This document shows positions 58,911-64,000 of a DNA stretch of 64,000 nucleotides, in pieces. The DNA comes from Heritiera littoralis (taxonomy: Eukaryota > Streptophyta > Magnoliopsida > Malvales > Malvaceae): NCBI GenBank assembly GCA_031772115.1, contig JAPDPK010000020.1, positions 5,438,001 to 5,502,000 of the forward strand, written 5' to 3'. Within the stretch, counting starts at the first letter, position 1, and every line of letters starts with the position of its first letter. The position numbers were made by a program, and so were the translations under genes. The notes under the pieces are model-generated. The model was not told where the DNA came from. It was given only the letters and a program-made list of their open reading frames with translations, and made no database searches.

Positions 58911-59885
58911 TGTGTCCGGAGGACTTAAAATTTTGCCCGGAGGACTTGGGATTGTTGCCCGGAGGCCTTACAATTGTGCCCGGAGGCCTTACAATTTTGT
59001 GCCCGGAGGTCTTACAATTTTGTGCCCAGAGGACTTGAAATTTATGCCCGGAGGTTTTACAATTTTGTGCCCGGAGGACTTGAAATTTATGCCCGGAGGT
59101 CTTAAATTTGTGCCCGGAGGTCTTAGATTTGATGCCCGGAGGTCTTAAATTTGTGCCCGGAGGTCTTAAATTTGTGCCCGGAGGTCTTAAAATTGTGCCC
59201 GGAGGACTTGGAATTTATGCCCGGAGGTCTTGAGACTTGTGCCCGGAGGACTTGAAATTTATGCCCGGAGGTCTTATAATTGTGCCCGGAGGACTTGAGA
59301 TTTTATGCCCGGAGGTCTTATAATTGTGCCCGGAGGACTTAAAATTTTGCCCGGAGGACTTGGGATTGTTGCCCGGAGGCCTTACAATTGTGCCCGGAGG
59401 CCTTACAATTTATGCCCGGAGGTCTTATAATTGTGCCCGGAGGACTTGGAATTTATGCCCGGAGGTCTTATATTTGTGCCCGGAGGACTTGGAATTTATG
59501 CCCGGAGGTCTTATATTTGTGCCCGGAGGACTTGAAATTTACGCCCGGAGGTCTTATAATTGTGCCCGGAGGACTTGAGATTTTATGCCCGGAGGTCTTA
59601 TAATTGTGCCCGGAGGTCTTGGAATTTATGCCCGGAGGTCTTATATTTGTGCCCGGAGGACTTGGAATTTATGCCCGGAGGTCTTATATTTGTGCCCGGA
59701 GGACTTGAAATTTATGCCCGGAGGTCTTATAATTGTGCCCGGAGGACTTGGAATTTATGCCCGGAGGTCTTATAATTGTGCCCGGAGGACTTGGAATTTA
59801 TGCCCGGAGGTCTTATATTTGTGCCCGGAGGACTTGGAATTTATGCCCGGAGGTCTTATATTTGTGCCCGGAGGACTTGGAATTT
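58911..59885. repeat. Minisatellite, about 45 copies of a 22-bp unit
   Basis: Unit TGCCCGGAGGACTTGGAATT(TA) or TGCCCGGAGGTCTTATAATT(G). I counted 45 cores across 975 bp. The later part alternates the two variants as a ~43-bp higher-order unit. It translates in several frames as CPEDL/PGGL/ARRS strings, which is not evidence of coding. Confidence 0.95.
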
Positions 59886-62429
59886 AGACTTGAAATTTTT
59901 GAAAATCTTTCTTCAACCCTAATTAAACATAACACTAATCAAACTGGATTTGAAAATTTCTTTATCATGAATAAACTTGACTTTTTGTTTTGAAGAAAGG
60001 TTGTACAACCTTCAAAATTTTGATCGGATGTTGTTGAGCCTTTAGCTTGAGAAACATGTTTCAATCTCAAAATTTTGCACAAAACTTTCAATGCTGATGC
60101 TGTATGATACTGTGCATGTATGCATGTATGCATGGCACTCAACCCTGTACGTTCTCTAACTTTGAAACTCTGTCTTGTCAAAAAGGAACATCATTTATCT
60201 TTGTATTTTCTTTGCCCCGACATGATCATGAAAGCTCTTTTCTATTTCCCATTTGTGCAGAGTTCTTGTACCTCATCATAGCCTATTGACACAAAGTGCT
60301 AAAAATTTTCCACATAACTATTTTCCAGGGGGAATGAGTCCACATTTCACAAATGATACTTGATCCTTTCGAAAAATTAGTGATTACTTTTCAAAACGAG
60401 TGACATGAATCCTGTTCGGATCTTTTCAACTAGACAATTGAAAGTTCGGTGCACTAGGATGTTCTGTTTGGGGAACATTTTGCCACTTATCCAAAAAACA
60501 ATGGTTCTTTACTTAGCTTAAAATAGTTTTCTCAAAATACCATCACTTTTTCTCTCTCCTTGTTTGTTTTTTTTTTTTTTGACAAAATTTTAAACAAGAA
60601 ATTTACAACTCGGTTTGACAATCTCTTAAATTCTCGAATAATGGCGTTCCACTAATGCCGAGATGAGGTACGAATGACTGAGGTTTTTTTTCTGTTTTTA
60701 GGAAGAGTATGTACAAGAAGAAAGGTTTTAAAAAATGTCAGGCAATCAAGTGACATCGGAATCTTTGGATATCTCGAGGATTTCTCATGGACTATTGGTT
60801 CTTTTTCCATGTTTTCAATCCGTGTCACTGCTTGGTTTGTTGCTCTGAAAGTTCATTGTTCACTCTAGACTGCCCTTTTCGGGTTTTCACCCTAAAGCTG
60901 CGCTCCTTCTTTTGTTTTCTTTTCTCTATATTTTTTTTTTGATTGATTGCTTTACCATGCATTCAAGAATTCAAATTTCATTCAAACCAGAGAATGGCGA
61001 GAATCTTCCAAAGAAGAGCTCTTCGATACAAGCATCCATACTTGATCAAAATGGACTTTTAAGCACGTAATGTAGGCTATGGTTCGGGGTTCTGAAAGAA
61101 TAGATAAGCCGGCCCAAAATGTGTTTGAAGGTGATCAATCCAAGGATCATTTCTTCTCATGTAGACATCTATCATTTACATGCTTCGAAGCACCTTTTCT
61201 TTTTACACTTTTCTAGGTATTTCTTCTTTTTCTCTTTTCTCCTCTCTCTCTCTCTTTTTTTTTTTTTAAACACCTTTCTTTGTGTATCTTCACATGTATC
61301 CTTTCTTCTTTTTTCATTGATTCATATCTAAGATTTCAAAAACATAGTAACTCTTATTTGATCGAAAACTGGTGCTTAATCATTTATTTTCTTCGAAAAG
61401 ATGCTTTCTGCACATGCCCCCCAGTGTGGAGGGTGATCCTTGGAGGAGGTTTATTATGAAAGAAATTATCAGGCTCAAAAGGGGCAGCAAAAGGATAATG
61501 CTTGTATTTGTGAATGGGATGTGAAAGATGGCCATTTATCATCTCAAATTAAGATGCTTATATTGAAAAGCAATTCTTAGGACAAGTTCTTCTTTTGGCT
61601 TTGAAATCACCTGAATATCATGTTTGCATGGTGTCACGATCAATTTCATTTTTTCTTCTTCTTCTTCTTTTTTTTTTTTTTCTTTCTTTTCTTTTTTTTT
61701 CTTCTTTTTTTCTTTTTTTTTTTTGATTTTCTTATAATGTACCACTTTAATTTAACAGAGCTTGACTTTACACACCACATCGTCACTCAAGGAAAAAAGA
61801 TGATGCGTAACTCGAGGTATTGTGCAGATGGACCTTGATGGAAAAATCCTTAACTTTGGGTTTTTTTTTTATCTTGCCCCAAAACATGGGCAAAAGGCAT
61901 CTAGGGAATACAGGATTGAAGAATTTGGGATTTGTGCAAGAATCTAGGTGGAAAGCTGTTTCAAAATGATCTCGGCAAACATTCGACCGCCATTGTCCAG
62001 AATCCTTGAGATTGTCATTGATTTCCCAAAAAATTAAAAAGTTTTGCAAATCGAACATTTCTTTGAAAATCAATTAATAATAAAGCCCCATCATGGTCAA
62101 AGCGAAAACAAAATCAAACTTTCAAAAATTTATGCCCCAATTTAGCTTTTTGGCTCTCGACTGACTTAGATTTTATTGAGATGTAATCCTAAAATGATTC
62201 AATATATTCATCTTTGACAGTAATCACCAATTTTCTTGGAATCATTTTTATCATTAACGTGAAGAAAAGAGACATTCTTGTCTCATGCCACTGGAAAATA
62301 AATTATGCAAAAAGTTGTGCTCATACAATTGTCACCTAGGCCAGTGGAAATGACAAGCATTTTTCAACAAAATACAAACTCTAAAATCTTGACATTTCAG
62401 TTTCTTCCAATCTAGTTTCTCATCATGAC
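59886..62429. other. Non-coding interior of the Ogre-like element
   Basis: No ORF with family resemblance on either strand. Contains pyrimidine tracts near 61230-61270 and 61640-61730. This is where pol should be if the element were autonomous. Confidence 0.65.
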
Positions 62430-63986
62430 CTAACTTTGCATCAAAGTGGACTTCCACTGATCCATAAGTTCTTGAGTCAAGATTCCCCCATTGATAAGCT
62501 CTTCAACCCTTTCCTTCAATTGCCTGCATTTTTCTGTTGAATGCCCGATTACCCCCATGTGATAGTCACATCTACTATTCGGATCATAATTCTTGGACCA
62601 TGGGTTTGGGGCTGTTCTCAAAGAAACAGGGGTCAAATATTGGTTTTTCACTAGAAAAGGCAAGAGATCGGAAATTGAGATGGGAATTTTTCCTTGGTTG
62701 CTTCTCGATCTTTTTCTGTTGTTTATTGGTTGTTGGACAGGTTGAGCTCTGGGATTAGTCACAAAAGTAGGTGAGTGAGCAATTACTGGGGAGTAAGAGT
62801 TTGCTTGGATTTCTGGTTGTGGGATTGGTGAATAAAGATATGGATCGCAAGAAACATTGCTCCAGGTTGGATGGTATGATGGGTACAGCAAATAGGGATG
62901 AGGTGGAATGGAATTTCTGGGAAATTGCCCCTCAAACATCGCTGCTTGTACTTCTTCTTCCATTCTTTCTGACTTGTTATCAGCAATGTCGTCTATCTTG
63001 ATCTTGCCCCTCTTAACTGCATTCTCAATCATCTCTCCGGAGGCTACCATGTCAGCAAAATTCTTAGTAACACTCCCAATCATCCTATCATAATATGGTA
63101 CCTGAAGGGTGCTAAGAAACAGCGCTGCAGTCTCTTTTTCAGTGAGGGGAGGCCGGACTTGAGTGGCAACATTCTTCCATCTCTGGGCATATTCTCTAAA
63201 GCCTTCAGTAGCTTTCTTCTCCATGGTTTGCAAAGATAAACGATCTGGGGCCAGATACACAATATGCTTATATTGGGTAACGAATGCCCTTGCCAAATCT
63301 TCCCATGAGTGAACATCGCCCCTACCCAATTGCGTATACCACCTAGCAGCAGGTCCTTTGAGGCTATCTTGGAAAACATGGATCAATAGTTTGTCATCAT
63401 GCACATGTGCTGCCATCTTTCTACAGTACATAGTGATATGGGCTTTCGGACATGTAGTCCCATCGTACTTTTCAAATTTTGGGGCTTTGAACTTTAAAGG
63501 AATGACCACACCAGGTACTAGAGATAATCTAGTTGCATCCAAAGATCCATGAAAATCGATTCCTTCAACAATTCGAAGCCTTTCTTCTATAAGCTCTATC
63601 TTTTGTCGGGAACATGAGCCTTCTTTCACTTGTGGTATCCCTTGCTCTCTGTGACTATCGAAATTGGCAATATGAGTTGGTTCGAGGGGGTTTATTGTAG
63701 GAGTTGCATGCACTTGAAACCAACTAGGGTCGACTGAAGATGGCACATAATCTTTGGTGGGCATTGCTTGTGGCTCCTGAGATGTTTGGGTTTCTCGTGA
63801 GCCACTGTTAATTGGGCAAAAAGAATCTTCAGCATTTCGCAACTGATGCCCCTCTTGAGTAGCTAGTCCTCCCCTTTTTCCATCGTTCAACTTTTCCAAT
63901 AAACCTGCCATTTGTGATAATTGTTCTCTTATCTCTTGCTGTGCTTTTTCCATCCTTTCCATTCGAATCATTTCTGTCTCTTCCAT
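62430..63986 (-). CDS. Ogre/Tat-like gag protein, 518 aa, intact ORF
   Basis: ATG at 63986 opens MEETEMIRMERMEKAQQEIR, a predicted coiled coil. The gag core spans about residues 150-340: VIPLKFKAPKFEKYDGTTCP, ITMYCRKMAAHVHDDKLLIH, FQDSLKGPAARWYTQL, FREYAQRWKNVATQVRPPL and NFADMVASGEMIENAVKRGK. A Pro/Tyr/Ser-rich linker follows, then a zinc-knuckle-like CDYHMGVIGHSTEKC near residue 485. The ORF closes with TGA or equivalent at 62430, without running into protease. Gag would package element RNA in a particle. Being open over 1.5 kb among so many dead ORFs suggests youth or retained use. Confidence 0.9.
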   Translation of the reverse strand: MEETEMIRMERMEKAQQEIREQLSQMAGLLEKLNDGKRGGLATQEGHQLRNAEDSFCPINSGSRETQTSQEPQAMPTKDYVPSSVDPSWFQVHATPTINPLEPTHIANFDSHREQGIPQVKEGSCSRQKIELIEERLRIVEGIDFHGSLDATRLSLVPGVVIPLKFKAPKFEKYDGTTCPKAHITMYCRKMAAHVHDDKLLIHVFQDSLKGPAARWYTQLGRGDVHSWEDLARAFVTQYKHIVYLAPDRLSLQTMEKKATEGFREYAQRWKNVATQVRPPLTEKETAALFLSTLQVPYYDRMIGSVTKNFADMVASGEMIENAVKRGKIKIDDIADNKSERMEEEVQAAMFEGQFPRNSIPPHPYLLYPSYHPTWSNVSCDPYLYSPIPQPEIQANSYSPVIAHSPTFVTNPRAQPVQQPINNRKRSRSNQGKIPISISDLLPFLVKNQYLTPVSLRTAPNPWSKNYDPNSRCDYHMGVIGHSTEKCRQLKERVEELINGGILTQELMDQWKSTLMQS

Positions 63987-64000
63987 GGTCCAAAACTATC

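Larger units (their letters stand above)
54831..64000 (-). mobile_element. Ogre/Tat-like Ty3/gypsy derivative lacking pol (runs off the window)
   Basis: Reverse strand, right to left: intact gag ORF (63986-62430), about 4.3 kb of non-coding DNA with long tandem arrays, a purine tract, then a 3.3-kb 3' LTR. No protease, RT, RNase H or integrase lies between gag and the 3' LTR, where they belong. The gag sequence and very long LTR suit the Ogre/Tat group. The 5' LTR and primer site are beyond 64000. It is therefore best read as a non-autonomous, gag-only derivative. ATCAC at 54826-54830 is the candidate target duplication. Confidence 0.8.

Noticed and set aside
58911..59885. CRISPR-like array or repeat protein gene
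   Set aside because: Units are head-to-tail with no unique spacers, the genome is a plant, and open frames exist in several phases only because the 22-bp unit lacks stops. It is a minisatellite inside a retroelement.

Overview
The window is nuclear DNA of a flowering plant, most likely a eudicot. The evidence is AT-rich sequence, GT-AG introns, plant-only gene families (ERD6-like sugar transporters, DMP/DUF679, a phytochrome fragment) and plant transposon lineages (CACTA, Tat/Ogre-type Ty3, Ale/Ivana-like Ty1, tRNA-derived SINEs). The species cannot be named from sequence alone.

Layout. 1-4300: the 3' part of a CACTA (En/Spm) transposon, with a decayed TNP2-like transposase end, a second Transposase_24 gene, a subterminal repeat field and the terminal CACTA motif. 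4301-6700: a reverse-strand L1-type LINE that the CACTA element cut inside its endonuclease coding region. 6700-7045: a reverse-strand stearoyl-ACP desaturase pseudogene fragment. 7052-12001: a structurally complete but coding-dead Ty1/copia element (205-bp LTRs, GTAAT target duplication) with a SINE inside its integrase. 12733-13476: the last two exons of a phytochrome A-type gene. 14018-14789: two stacked scraps of ERD6-like transporter. 18082-46839: three apparently intact ERD6-like sugar transporter genes in tandem, each with 18 exons; exons 2-17 have the same length in all three. An 11.2-kb Tat-lineage Ty3/gypsy element (24058-35274, ATTAT duplication) sits between the first and second. 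48779-49411: an intronless DMP gene. 50095-51632: a Mutator-like foldback element with 147-bp near-identical inverted repeats, a 9-bp target duplication and 16 CACGTGG cores. 51686-52660: a retroposed non-coding transcript with a poly(A) tail and a 17-bp target duplication. 53800-54830: a retroelement-like remnant. 54831-64000: a reverse-strand Ogre/Tat-like element that runs off the window, with a 3.3-kb 3' LTR, long tandem repeat arrays and an intact gag ORF, but no pol between gag and the 3' LTR.

How the parts relate. The host genes that look functional are the three transporters and the DMP gene. The transporter paralogs keep the same gene skeleton but differ in the sugar-binding motif of TM7: only the third has the family Asn. 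Everything else is layered transposon history: SINE in copia in or beside the desaturase fragment, CACTA in LINE, and an Ogre derivative in another retroelement. Exon coordinates of the three transporters were read by hand; each set of 18 exons sums to a multiple of three and gives one open frame (474, 487 and 484 aa).
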